Positions 54,317 through 62,849 of a stretch of 64,000 bases of DNA are shown piece by piece. The number at the start of each line of letters is the position of its first letter. Positions within the stretch are counted from its first letter, which is position 1. Source of the stretch: an uncultured Christensenella sp. Its GTDB lineage: Bacteria; Bacillota; Clostridia; Christensenellales; Borkfalkiaceae. The position numbers and the translations under genes were made by a program. The stretch covers positions 1 to 64,000 of the forward strand of contig CAJTYL010000001.1 of assembly GCA_910583855.1 (NCBI GenBank), written 5' to 3'. The notes under the pieces were generated by a model that worked only from the letters and a program-made list of their open reading frames with translations, did not search any database and was not told where the DNA came from.

Positions 54317-57277
54317 ATGAAAAAAATACTCGGTGCGACTCTTGCGATTGTAATGGGCGCAACATTTGTCGGCGCATTAGCGGCGTGCAATACCGGCGAA
54401 GACGATGCAGATACCGCTAAGAAGGCAATCAGTACTGTCCGTGCAATGTATCTTGAAAAAGAAAAGAAAACCCCCGCTAATTACTCCGTAATCGGCAAAA
54501 CCAAAGCAAACGGCGTTTCTTGCACCATTGATTGGACTGTAACCCCTGCGGCAACCTGCACTATCGAAAACTTCTCTAACTACGTTTCCGTAGGCGCGTT
54601 AAATCCTGACGACAATCTGGTTACTATCAGTATTTCCAACGCCACGGTTCAAATCGATTACACGCTTAAGGCGGCCGTCACAGTCGGCAACGCTACCGAG
54701 TCCGTAGAATTTGAACGCTACGTTCCCGAGGGTGAAGATTTGAGCAAATATGAAACGGTCAGCGCACAGCTTTCGTTTAGCGATAAAGCAAACCGTAAGT
54801 CGCTGGATGCAAACAGTCAGGTTTGGGAACAGAACGGCATCAAGTTCACCAACGAAAAGGCAAGTTCGTCAACCGACGTTTCCGACTATGCTGATCCCGT
54901 CCGTATATATAAAGGCTCTTCGGTTAAACTTGAGTATCCCGGCATACTTCAAATAGTATTCACCAGCGCAGATAAATACGGCACCGAGGCAAAGAACGAT
55001 TATCCTGCAAACCTGCTTGCATGCCTTCAAGCGGCAAGCTGGGCGTCCAATGCAAAAATCGAGGCGGACGGTTCTACCGTCACGGTTAACATTAAAACTC
55101 CCGTTGACGAGTTGGAGTTCGATATATCAGCGGGTTCGGGTCAGGTCAGACTGAAAGAAATAAATCTTAAGGGCGTTAAAGGCGGTGCTACCGACGAAAA
55201 TAAAGTTGCGGCGGCAAAAGCTTCTCTCGACCTTGCTACTAAGAATTATACGGCTGTCGGCTCGTACGACCTTCCCGCAACTAATAACGGCGCAAATATC
55301 AGTTGGGCAGTTAAGGGAACGTCTGAAAACGTTTCTATCGAAGGCGGCAAACTTAAAGTCAATACCATGCCTTCTGCAACTACCGACGTTACCCTTACCG
55401 CTACCATTTCAAGCGGTGATGTAACCGATACCAAGGATATTGCTATCAAACTTGTTGTCATTTCAGGGCTTGTCAACAACGGCACTTTGGAGCATCCTTA
55501 TACCCCTACAGAGGCAAAAGCCGTTGCTAAGCAAACACTTGCTGAAAAAGAAACTGCCGAATTTGAAGTTTACGTAAAGGGTTATGTAATTGAACCCGGC
55601 ACATATAGCTCGCAGTTTAAAAACTTTGACAATATGTATATTGCCGACACTTACGCTGCCGACAAGACCAGTTCCAGTCCGGACGCGCTCTATGTTTTCA
55701 GACCCGCACCCGACGGCACGTATCTTACCACCGAAGGCTTTACCAAGGGCGACCTCGTAACCTTCAAGGGTAAGCTGCAGAACTATACAGCCGACTTACA
55801 GGAGCTTGTCAGCGGTACTTGCGTTGCAAGAGAAGCTGCGCAAAGAACCGACGCCGAGGTAGTAGCGGATGCAAAAGCTGCAGTTGATCTGACTAAACAT
55901 CATTATGTAACTGTTAACGAAGAGGTAACGCTTCCCGCAACGAAGAGCGGTGCAAACTTATCTTGGTCTGTAAAGGAGACGACGGATGTTGTTGAGATTG
56001 CCGAAGGTAAGTTGACGATCAAAAAACTTCCCGAAACCGAAACGGAAATTACGATTGTTGTTACGATAAGTTGCGGCGATGCAATCGATACTAAGGAAAT
56101 CGTTATATCTGTCGTTGCTCCTCACCCTTTTGAAGTCGGTACGTATAAACTCGCGTTGGTACAGGCGAATCTTGACAATAAGAAGTTGTACTTCGACGGT
56201 ACGCTTTCGGGTAACTATGGCGCAACGACGGAGTCTCCTTTAAGCGCTGCTGACGTTGAAGTCGCATCCGTCACGGGCGGATATACGTTTAAAGTAGGCG
56301 CTAAGTATCTTGAACTTGCAGTCAACGGTACTTCGGCTAAACTCGTTTTGGTTGATGCGTCTACCGCGGCGTGGGCATACGATTACGAATTGGAAGTCTT
56401 CACTTGGAACAACATTGCGGGTAAAATATATTACCTCGGAACTTACAATACTTTTAATACGATAAGCGCAAGCGAAACGAAATATATTTCAGGCGATAAT
56501 GCGGGAGCAGTGGGTGTATCTCAGTTCGTTGCCCGTTTTGAAAAATTCGATTACGCAAGCATGAGCAATGCGGAAAAAGTCGCGCTCGTCAAGAACTCTT
56601 TATCGCTTAGCGAAACTACGTTTAAGCAGCTCGGTACGACTGCTCTTCCCGCAGTTAACGCGGACGGCGTAAATGTAAGCTGGGCAAGCAACAATACAGA
56701 ACTTTTAACGGTTAGCGGCGGAAATATCGAGGTTGTAAAACTTCCCGAAACTGAAGCTTCCGTAACACTTACCGCAACCATAACCTGCGGCGAAGCAACC
56801 GAGACAAAAGATTTTACCGTAACCGTAAAACAAGCACAAGAATTGTGGCGTGTGGCTACGTCTTCGGACATCGTAGCAGGTGCGGAAATTGTAATTTCTT
56901 CGGGTACGTTTACTATGGGTGCACAGAACGGTAACTACCGTGCAAAAGTAGACGGGTTCAGCACGACTTCAGAAGAAAATACGGTTGTTAAAATTGCTTT
57001 GGAAGATGCTGGCGACGGTAAATTCTATTTAAAAGTCAGCGACGGTTATCTTGTAGCTGTAGCAGGTCAGAATTATCTTAAAACGAGTGCTACTCAAAGT
57101 GACTTAGGCAAATGGTCTATAACGTATAGCGGCGACGCAGTATCTATTTCTTGTGCGGTAAGCGCAAGTGAAACGAGATACATAAAGTACAACTCAGGTA
57201 GTCCTCGTTTTAGCTGCTATAAGAGCGGACAACAGGAAGTAGTCGTTTACGTTAGTGCTGTAACAGTAGAAGCATAA
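54317..57277 (+). CDS. Large lipoprotein with atypical Ig-like repeats and OB-like region
   Basis: A 986-residue lipoprotein (lipobox ALAAC, Cys 24). At least three related modules of about 80 residues are visible (about 295-375, 510-595 and 755-840). Each starts with a helix after an Asp or Ala (VAAAKASLDLATKNYTAV; VALVKNSLSLSETTFKQLG), continues LPA...ANISW and ends TLTATI-type strands plus TKD. These are atypical bacterial Ig-like domains; a fourth, diverged one lies at 30-130. Between modules sit an OB-like segment (about 400-505, VYVKGYVIEPGTY) and two beta-rich regions (about 605-735, 845-980). No catalytic motif is seen. It may hold substrates or partner enzymes at the surface. AAAGGAG precedes the ATG. 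Confidence 0.8.
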   Translation: MKKILGATLAIVMGATFVGALAACNTGEDDADTAKKAISTVRAMYLEKEKKTPANYSVIGKTKANGVSCTIDWTVTPAATCTIENFSNYVSVGALNPDDNLVTISISNATVQIDYTLKAAVTVGNATESVEFERYVPEGEDLSKYETVSAQLSFSDKANRKSLDANSQVWEQNGIKFTNEKASSSTDVSDYADPVRIYKGSSVKLEYPGILQIVFTSADKYGTEAKNDYPANLLACLQAASWASNAKIEADGSTVTVNIKTPVDELEFDISAGSGQVRLKEINLKGVKGGATDENKVAAAKASLDLATKNYTAVGSYDLPATNNGANISWAVKGTSENVSIEGGKLKVNTMPSATTDVTLTATISSGDVTDTKDIAIKLVVISGLVNNGTLEHPYTPTEAKAVAKQTLAEKETAEFEVYVKGYVIEPGTYSSQFKNFDNMYIADTYAADKTSSSPDALYVFRPAPDGTYLTTEGFTKGDLVTFKGKLQNYTADLQELVSGTCVAREAAQRTDAEVVADAKAAVDLTKHHYVTVNEEVTLPATKSGANLSWSVKETTDVVEIAEGKLTIKKLPETETEITIVVTISCGDAIDTKEIVISVVAPHPFEVGTYKLALVQANLDNKKLYFDGTLSGNYGATTESPLSAADVEVASVTGGYTFKVGAKYLELAVNGTSAKLVLVDASTAAWAYDYELEVFTWNNIAGKIYYLGTYNTFNTISASETKYISGDNAGAVGVSQFVARFEKFDYASMSNAEKVALVKNSLSLSETTFKQLGTTALPAVNADGVNVSWASNNTELLTVSGGNIEVVKLPETEASVTLTATITCGEATETKDFTVTVKQAQELWRVATSSDIVAGAEIVISSGTFTMGAQNGNYRAKVDGFSTTSEENTVVKIALEDAGDGKFYLKVSDGYLVAVAGQNYLKTSATQSDLGKWSITYSGDAVSISCAVSASETRYIKYNSGSPRFSCYKSGQQEVVVYVSAVTVEA

Positions 57278-57300
57278 TAAGTAATAATCAAAACCACAAC

Positions 57301-57338
57301 ACAAAAGCAACCTTTCCGAAAGGAAAGGTTGCTTTTGT
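57301..57338. terminator. Strong terminator, 17-bp stem with GAAA loop
   Basis: The stem 57301-57317 pairs perfectly with 57322-57338 around a GAAA tetraloop. T-rich ends occur on both strands. It ends the long plus-strand run and also the minus-strand surE unit, which converges on it. Confidence 0.88.
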
Positions 57339-57400
57339 GTTCGAACCGCCGCAACTTCATGTTGAGCAAAGCAAAACATCTCTACATTTCGTTCAAACCT

Positions 57401-58123
57401 TCACCCAACTTTTTTGGTTAACATATCGTACGCCGCAAAATCGGTGGAATCGGGGCTTAAAGGGGTGACTGATATATGGCCGGTCATCGTCGCGTCGGTG
57501 TCTACTTCAAGGTTACGGCTTCCGTTATACAGGCACACGAGCTTTGGCATAACAGTGCCGTCAGGCAAAAACTCGAAGTCGTCCGTGTAAATGGGCTTGC
57601 CTATCCGGGTTATAAGAATTTCATCGCCCGCCTCGGGAAAATTCACGTTAATAATTTTAGTAAAGTCGAACATTCTCCGCTTTTCTATCTCGGCGTAAAC
57701 CCTGTCTAAATTCTTTATAGCGTTATTGAAGGAAGTAAAGCAAGCGGATACCGCCAAAGCGTTTATATTGCCCTTAGCCGCTTCGAAACACGCGCCCACC
57801 GTGCCCGAATACTGAATATCCGTGCCAAGGTTAAACCCGCAGTTAATGCCTGAAATAACGAGGTCGAACTTCTTTTTCATCCCGAGCGTTGCAATGCGCA
57901 CGCAGTCGCAGGGAGTGGAGTCCACGCTGTACGCTTCCACGCCGTCGAATATATCTACCTTTTTCACTTCGTAAGCGCCGTGTATTTCAATCGAGTGACT
58001 TTTGCCGCTCTGTTGCACCTTGGGCGCAAACACGCAAACCTCGCCCTTGCGTTTAGCCCAGTTTACCAAATGCTTCAAGCCTTCCGCTTCTATTCCGTCA
58101 TCGTTGGTTAAAAGTATTTTCAT
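57401..58123 (-). CDS. surE: 5'/3'-nucleotidase SurE
   Basis: A 240-residue metal-dependent nucleotidase that removes phosphate from (deoxy)nucleoside monophosphates. The metal site LTNDDG is at the start (residues 6-11) and GINCGFNLGTDIQYSGTVGA (about 91-110) closes the active site. The ATG at 58123 overlaps the stop of the preceding gene (ATGA) with AAGGA upstream; an earlier ATG at 58129 is less well placed. It is the third gene of the NrnA-NrnA-SurE unit. Together with NrnA-type enzymes it would recycle short RNA or DNA to nucleosides inside the cell. Confidence 0.94.
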   Translation of the reverse strand: MKILLTNDDGIEAEGLKHLVNWAKRKGEVCVFAPKVQQSGKSHSIEIHGAYEVKKVDIFDGVEAYSVDSTPCDCVRIATLGMKKKFDLVISGINCGFNLGTDIQYSGTVGACFEAAKGNINALAVSACFTSFNNAIKNLDRVYAEIEKRRMFDFTKIINVNFPEAGDEILITRIGKPIYTDDFEFLPDGTVMPKLVCLYNGSRNLEVDTDATMTGHISVTPLSPDSTDFAAYDMLTKKVG

Positions 58124-59100
58124 AGCCATCCTTCGTTACTTGCTTTGTATTCTCCAAGTAGCTTGTCCGCGTCATCCAAAAGCCGCTGCATTTCCTTTTT
58201 AGAGTAAACCGTCGCCCCCGCCGACATTTCGTGCCCGCCGCCGTGATACCGCGTAGCAAGGTCGTTAATGCCGAGGAAGCGCGAACGCAGCCTTACGCGT
58301 ATCTGGTTTTTAGCCTTATTGTCTATAAACGCCACCCAAATAAGCGAGCCGCGTATCATTTTAAGCTCTGTTATAACTTCGCTTGCCGCTTCCAGTGTAA
58401 GGTTGAATTTCTTCTGAACGGCTTCGCTCATATAGATGTACGCCACGCCGTTCGGTGTCGTCTTGATATGCGAGTAAACGTACGCCTTGAATTTAAGCGA
58501 CTTAAAGTCGCCGGCGTACAGGTTAGCAAACAGCGTTTGCGTATCTACGCCGTACCCTAAAAGTGCGGCGGCAAGTCTCAGCGTTTCGCCCGTCACGTCC
58601 TCGTGCCTGAACCTTGCGCTGTCCGTAACCAGTCCGCAGTAAATATACGTCGCCGCTTCCGTTGATATTTTAAGCCTGTCTTGAAAGGTGAGGGCAAAGT
58701 CCGCAACCATTTCGCACGCGGCAGAACGGAAGTCCTCAACCCAGCTTATATCGCCGTAAGGTTTCGCGTCTATGTGGTGGTCGATCTTTATAATCTCTTT
58801 CGCCTTGCCGTAATTTTTATTCGATATGCGGTCTACCGTCGCGGTATCCAGCACTATCAAAAGCGCACCGTCGTAAACATTGTCGTTTACCGTATCCTCG
58901 CCGCCTAAAAACGCCATCTGGTCGGAATAATCCTCGTTCACAAGATAAACCTTTTTGTCGGGATAAGTGTCGCGTAGGATAGTAACGAGCCCTTTGGTCG
59001 AGCCCACTGCGTCCCCGTCGGGGCGGATATGTCGGGATACTATAATCGTGCCGTAGCTCTCGATTTTTTCTAATATTTTCTTCTTTATTTCTTCGTTCAT
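58120..59100 (-). CDS. DHH-family phosphoesterase (NrnA-like), copy 2
   Basis: A 326-residue DHH/DHHA1 protein. Motifs are RHIRPDGDAVGS near 22-33, LIVLDTATVDR near 82, IKIDHHIDAK near 105 and the DHHA1 GGGHEMSAGA near 285. NrnA enzymes degrade oligonucleotides of two to five bases and some also remove the phosphate of pAp. The gene lies 12 nt after its paralogue and overlaps surE. The two copies share the full domain plan but little more than the motifs, so the duplication is old. Confidence 0.9.
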   Translation of the reverse strand: MNEEIKKKILEKIESYGTIIVSRHIRPDGDAVGSTKGLVTILRDTYPDKKVYLVNEDYSDQMAFLGGEDTVNDNVYDGALLIVLDTATVDRISNKNYGKAKEIIKIDHHIDAKPYGDISWVEDFRSAACEMVADFALTFQDRLKISTEAATYIYCGLVTDSARFRHEDVTGETLRLAAALLGYGVDTQTLFANLYAGDFKSLKFKAYVYSHIKTTPNGVAYIYMSEAVQKKFNLTLEAASEVITELKMIRGSLIWVAFIDNKAKNQIRVRLRSRFLGINDLATRYHGGGHEMSAGATVYSKKEMQRLLDDADKLLGEYKASNEGWL

Positions 59101-59112
59101 AAATTACCCCGT

Positions 59113-60051
59113 TTAAGCCTCGGTCGCCGCAAGAGCGTCCAAATCGGCAAGCAGCTTCATCGCGGTATCTTTGTCGGGTACGGTACAACCGCTTGCTTTC
59201 TTGTGCCCGCCGCCGCCGTACTTAACCGCAACGGGGTTTATGTTGTAGCGGTTAGAGCGCAGTTCGCAGTGCACGCCGTCGTTACTTTCGGTAAAGTTGA
59301 CCCATACGAATACGCCCTTAATGTCACGCATAAGTCCGACCATTCCCGTTGAAACCACGGGCGCGGCGTCTGCGTTTGCGGGCAAGTCCTCGCGCGCGGT
59401 ATATATGTACGCAACGTTGTTGGGCGTAAATTTGATTTTATGCATATTGTCGGCTTTCTCTATAATCTCGGAAAAATCCTCCGCATACAGGTTATAAAAC
59501 AGCGTATTTACGTCAATCGGTTGCGACATAAGGAACGCAGCAAGCTCGAACGTTCTTGACGTTACCGCGTCGAACATAAATCTGCCGCTGTCCGTAATCA
59601 TTCCAGTATATAAAAGAGTGGCGGACTTGGGAGAAAGCTTCAGCTTGCATTCCTTTGCAAGCATCGCAACCATTCCGCATGCGCTTTCGTAGGTGCTGTC
59701 AACCACGTCCAAATCGGCAACCTTTTCACAGTAAATGTGATGGTCTATGCGCAGTGTCTTTGCCGCCGTTTTGTATCTTTCGTCGCAAATCAAACGCGCA
59801 GAGCCGCAATCCAGAATAATTGCAAGCGCGTCTTTATAGTATTCGTCCGGAATTTCGTCCATTTTATCCTCTATGAAAGGAAGTCGCGTCGCCTCGTCGC
59901 CAACGGAGTAAATCTCCTTGTTTTTAAAATTGTCTTTAAGTACGGTCGCTAGCCCCAGTTGGCTTCCTATCGCGTCGCCGTCGGGATGCGAATGGCGGTG
60001 TATTATAATTCTATCGTACTTTTTTATGAGTTTTAAAGCTTCTTTGAACAT
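59113..60051 (-). CDS. DHH-family phosphoesterase (NrnA-like), copy 1
   Basis: A 312-residue DHH/DHHA1 protein, first of the unit. Motifs are HRHSHPDGDAIGSQ near 17-30, IILDCGSARL near 80, LRIDHHIYCE near 105 and GGGHKKASGC near 280. The family acts in the cytoplasm on nanoRNA, pAp or cyclic-dinucleotide products. AAAGGAG precedes the ATG and a TTGACA promoter (60086-60114) drives it. Two such genes in a row may have divided the oligonucleotide and pAp/pApA roles, but this cannot be told from sequence by eye. Confidence 0.9.
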   Translation of the reverse strand: MFKEALKLIKKYDRIIIHRHSHPDGDAIGSQLGLATVLKDNFKNKEIYSVGDEATRLPFIEDKMDEIPDEYYKDALAIILDCGSARLICDERYKTAAKTLRIDHHIYCEKVADLDVVDSTYESACGMVAMLAKECKLKLSPKSATLLYTGMITDSGRFMFDAVTSRTFELAAFLMSQPIDVNTLFYNLYAEDFSEIIEKADNMHKIKFTPNNVAYIYTAREDLPANADAAPVVSTGMVGLMRDIKGVFVWVNFTESNDGVHCELRSNRYNINPVAVKYGGGGHKKASGCTVPDKDTAMKLLADLDALAATEA

Positions 60052-60085
60052 TTTTAGCTCCTTTTTGGCGTTAATCTATCAAATA

Positions 60086-60114
60086 ACTATACCATATACG
60101 TATGCGTTTGTCAA
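60086..60114 (-). promoter_or_regulatory. Sigma-A promoter for the NrnA-NrnA-SurE unit
   Basis: On the minus strand TTGACA (60109-60114), a 17-nt spacer and TATAGT (60086-60091). The leader to the ATG is about 28 nt. It stands back to back with the promoter at 60137. Confidence 0.8.
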
Positions 60115-60136
60115 CAGTTGATTTTTTAAAGGGGGC

Positions 60137-60165
60137 TTGACAATGCGGGCTTATTAAAGTATAAT
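60137..60165 (+). promoter_or_regulatory. Sigma-A promoter for the nucleotidase-kinase fusion gene
   Basis: TTGACA (60137-60142), 17 nt and TATAAT (60160-60165), a full consensus. The two divergent -35 boxes are only 22 bases apart, so one regulator bound there could affect both units. Confidence 0.85.
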
Positions 60166-60202
60166 CATATAGCCGCTTGGTGCGGTAAAACGAGGTGTGC
60201 CT

Positions 60203-61321
60203 ATGAAAAAATACAGAATACGCATCGGCTTGGATGTGGACGACACGCTTTATGAGTGTAATTCGTACGCGGTTGATATAATCAACGGTCGCCACCCCGA
60301 TGAAGAGCCCATAAGGGTAGAGGATATAAGGAGCTGGAACGGCGGCGACAGGCACATTGAGGAACGCATCAGGTTATATTCCGACCCTGAATTCGTAAGA
60401 ACACAACCCGTAACCGAAGGCGCGCAGGAGTTCGTCAGAAAGCTTTCCGAAATTGCGGACGTATTTTTTATAACGGCAGTACCTGCTTGCTGTATGAGCG
60501 CAAGAGCGGAAAGGCTTATAAAGGATTTCCCCGAAATCCCCGCTGAAAATATAATTATGGGTACGCGCAAAGACGTCATTTCGCTTGATATTATGCTTGA
60601 CGACGGCGCGCACAATATTTTAAATTCCCGCGCGGCTTATCCCGTGCTCTTCCGTAAGCCCTGGAACGAGGGACTTTCGGGGCTGTTGTCCGTCAACAGC
60701 TACGACGACTTTCTGCATTTTTGCGAATTGGTCCGCAACTCGTTTTCGGAAAAATTTCCCGTGCTTGCAAACGGCGGCGTTCTGTGCCTTGTCGGTCCTT
60801 CGGGTTCGTCCAAGACGGAAATCGCTAACGGACTTACGGAGCTTGAAGGCTTTGAAAAGCCTCTCACTTCAACCACCCGTCCCCGCCGTCCGAACGAGGA
60901 AGCCGACGCCTACCGCTTTATCAGCGAGGAGCAGTTTTTAAGCGAAATGAAAGCGGGCAGTTACATTGAAACCACCGTTTACAGCGGCTATCACTTCGGT
61001 ACATCCGAAAAGGATATTGCACCTATAGTGGACGGGGGCGAGGTAGCGGTTATTCCCATAGACATATGCGGTGCAATCACACTTAAAAATCTTTACCGTC
61101 AACGCGCAATGCTCGTGTTTACGCGCAGGGAACGCGCCGACGCGATAAAGAGCATAATAAGCAGGGATATAGAGCTTGACGATAAGACGAGGCGTATTAT
61201 GTCGCTTGACTTTGAGTACCGCAACAGCGAGGTCTGCGACGTGGAAATTCCCGTCGGCGACGATATTTCGGCGGTAGTGGAAAAAATTAAAGGTTTGGTT
61301 AGGAACAGATATGAATTATGA
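60203..61321 (+). CDS. Fusion of a HAD 5'-nucleotidase-like domain and a guanylate-kinase-like domain
   Basis: A 372-residue two-part protein. Residues 1 to about 180 resemble the 5'(3')-deoxyribonucleotidase branch of the HAD superfamily: motif I GLDVDDTLYE (Asp 11 and Asp 13), motif II near FFITAVP, and motif IV DIMLDDGAHN near 138. From about 190 comes a nucleoside-monophosphate kinase of the guanylate-kinase type, with a P-loop VGPSGSSKTE near 197, STTRPRRPNEEADAYRF near 225 and a lid region. One half would remove a phosphate from a nucleotide, the other would add one, so one half may be regulatory or act on another substrate. The ATG at 60203 has GAGGTG 5 nt upstream. It overlaps the next gene by 11 bases. 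Confidence 0.8.
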   Translation: MKKYRIRIGLDVDDTLYECNSYAVDIINGRHPDEEPIRVEDIRSWNGGDRHIEERIRLYSDPEFVRTQPVTEGAQEFVRKLSEIADVFFITAVPACCMSARAERLIKDFPEIPAENIIMGTRKDVISLDIMLDDGAHNILNSRAAYPVLFRKPWNEGLSGLLSVNSYDDFLHFCELVRNSFSEKFPVLANGGVLCLVGPSGSSKTEIANGLTELEGFEKPLTSTTRPRRPNEEADAYRFISEEQFLSEMKAGSYIETTVYSGYHFGTSEKDIAPIVDGGEVAVIPIDICGAITLKNLYRQRAMLVFTRRERADAIKSIISRDIELDDKTRRIMSLDFEYRNSEVCDVEIPVGDDISAVVEKIKGLVRNRYEL

Positions 61322-62675
61322 CGTTATAATAATAGGAGCGGGTCCGGGCGGAATATTTTCCGCATACGAGCTGAGAAAAAGCGGACTTAAGGTTGCGGTT
61401 TTCGAGGAAGGCAACGTTTTATCCAAGCGCAAATGCCCCATTGACGGCGTTAAGGTTAAATCCTGCGTTAACTGCAAAACCTGTTCGATAATGTCGGGTT
61501 TCGGCGGCGCAGGCGCTTTTTCGGACGGGAAGTATAACATCACCAACGACTTCGGCGGAAGCCTTTACGAGCATATCGGCAAAAAGCAGGCGTTGGAGCT
61601 TATGGAGTACGTGGACGACATCAATGCAAAACACGGCGGCGCGGGCACCAAGCTTTATTCTACCGCAGGCTCGCACTTCCATAAAATATGTACGCAGAAC
61701 AAACTTAACCTTTTAAACGCGAAGGTAAGGCATCTCGGCACGGACATAAACTATACGGTGCTGTCCAATATCTACGCCGAATTAAAGGATAAGGTCGATT
61801 TTTATTTCAACACTCACGTCAGCGATATAATAAAGACGGCAAACGGGTTCGAGGTCGTCGCGGATAAAACCTATGCGTGTAAATACTGCATAGTTTCCGC
61901 AGGCAGAAGCGGCAGTAAATGGATGGAAAAGGTCTGCAAGAACTTGGGCATCGCCACGAGTTCCAACAGAGTCGATATCGGCGTCAGGGTCGAACTGCAC
62001 GCCGAAGTGTTCGAGCATATCACCGACGAACTGTACGAAAGCAAAATAGTCTACACTACCGAAAAGTACGAGGACAGAGTGCGCACCTTCTGTATGAATC
62101 CGCGCGGCATAGTCGTCAGCGAGAATACGAACGGCATCGTTACCGTCAACGGTCACAGCTTTGAGGACGAAAGCCGAAAGACGGATAACACCAACTTTGC
62201 GCTGCTCGTGTCAAAACGCTTTTCCGAGCCGTTTAAAGACAGCAACGGCTACGGAGAAAGCATAGCAAAGCTTTCAAATATGCTCGGAGGCGGCGTCATA
62301 GTCCAAAGGTTTGGCGATATGGTCAGAGGCAGACGAAGCACGCAGAAGAGAATAGAGGAAAACCTCGTCGTTCCCACGCTCAGCGCAACGCCGGGCGACT
62401 TGAGCCTGATACTTCCCAAGCGCATACTCGACGGCATAATCGAAATGATTTATGCCCTCGATAAGGTCGCAAAGGGCACCGCAAACGACGAAACGCTTTT
62501 ATACGGCGTAGAAGTCAAGTTCTATAATATGGAAGTGGAAACTGACGAAAACCTCGAAGCAAAGCATAAAGGACTGTACGTCATAGGCGACGGAAGCGGC
62601 GTTACGCATTCGCTGTCGCACGCATCCGCAAGCGGCGTATACGTCGCAAGGCACATCCTTTCCACCCTCGCGTAA
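61311..62675 (+). CDS. NAD(P)/FAD-dependent oxidoreductase (COG2509-like)
   Basis: A 454-residue flavoprotein. The N-terminal FAD loop is IIIGAGPGGIFSAYEL (6-21). A cysteine-rich segment (CVNCKTC near 52-58) is followed by GFGGAGAFSDGK, typical of the group. The end has YVIGDGSGVTHSLSHASASG, the second FAD-binding motif. Members are annotated as FAD-dependent dehydrogenases or oxidoreductases of unknown substrate; some act near tRNA or cofactor metabolism. The start overlaps the fusion gene by 11 bases, which shows coupled translation and hints at a shared pathway. A terminator at 62819 ends the unit. Confidence 0.88.
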   Translation: MNYDVIIIGAGPGGIFSAYELRKSGLKVAVFEEGNVLSKRKCPIDGVKVKSCVNCKTCSIMSGFGGAGAFSDGKYNITNDFGGSLYEHIGKKQALELMEYVDDINAKHGGAGTKLYSTAGSHFHKICTQNKLNLLNAKVRHLGTDINYTVLSNIYAELKDKVDFYFNTHVSDIIKTANGFEVVADKTYACKYCIVSAGRSGSKWMEKVCKNLGIATSSNRVDIGVRVELHAEVFEHITDELYESKIVYTTEKYEDRVRTFCMNPRGIVVSENTNGIVTVNGHSFEDESRKTDNTNFALLVSKRFSEPFKDSNGYGESIAKLSNMLGGGVIVQRFGDMVRGRRSTQKRIEENLVVPTLSATPGDLSLILPKRILDGIIEMIYALDKVAKGTANDETLLYGVEVKFYNMEVETDENLEAKHKGLYVIGDGSGVTHSLSHASASGVYVARHILSTLA

Positions 62676-62818
62676 GTAAACCGTATCATAGGTTTTCGTG
62701 GAAAGAGAAGAGGGGCGAGAATATACTAAATTAAAGCAAAAGGTAGCTTTACGCTTTTTAACGTCTGGCGAATATTGAAATTTAAGTAAAGTAATACGTT
62801 ACAAACTTAAATACTAAT

Positions 62819-62849
62819 AATAATCCGACCGCTATGCGGTCGGATTATT
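62819..62849 (+). terminator. Terminator after the oxidoreductase gene
   Basis: A 14-bp perfect stem (62819-62832 with 62836-62849) and a 3-nt loop, followed by GTTTGCTTTCT. The 390 bases between 62675 and 63063 hold this hairpin and the one at 62945, and no gene that I can see. Confidence 0.7.

Noticed and set aside
58124..58129. SurE start at 58129
   Set aside because: The ATG at 58123 forms the ATGA overlap with the upstream stop and has AAGGA at the right distance.
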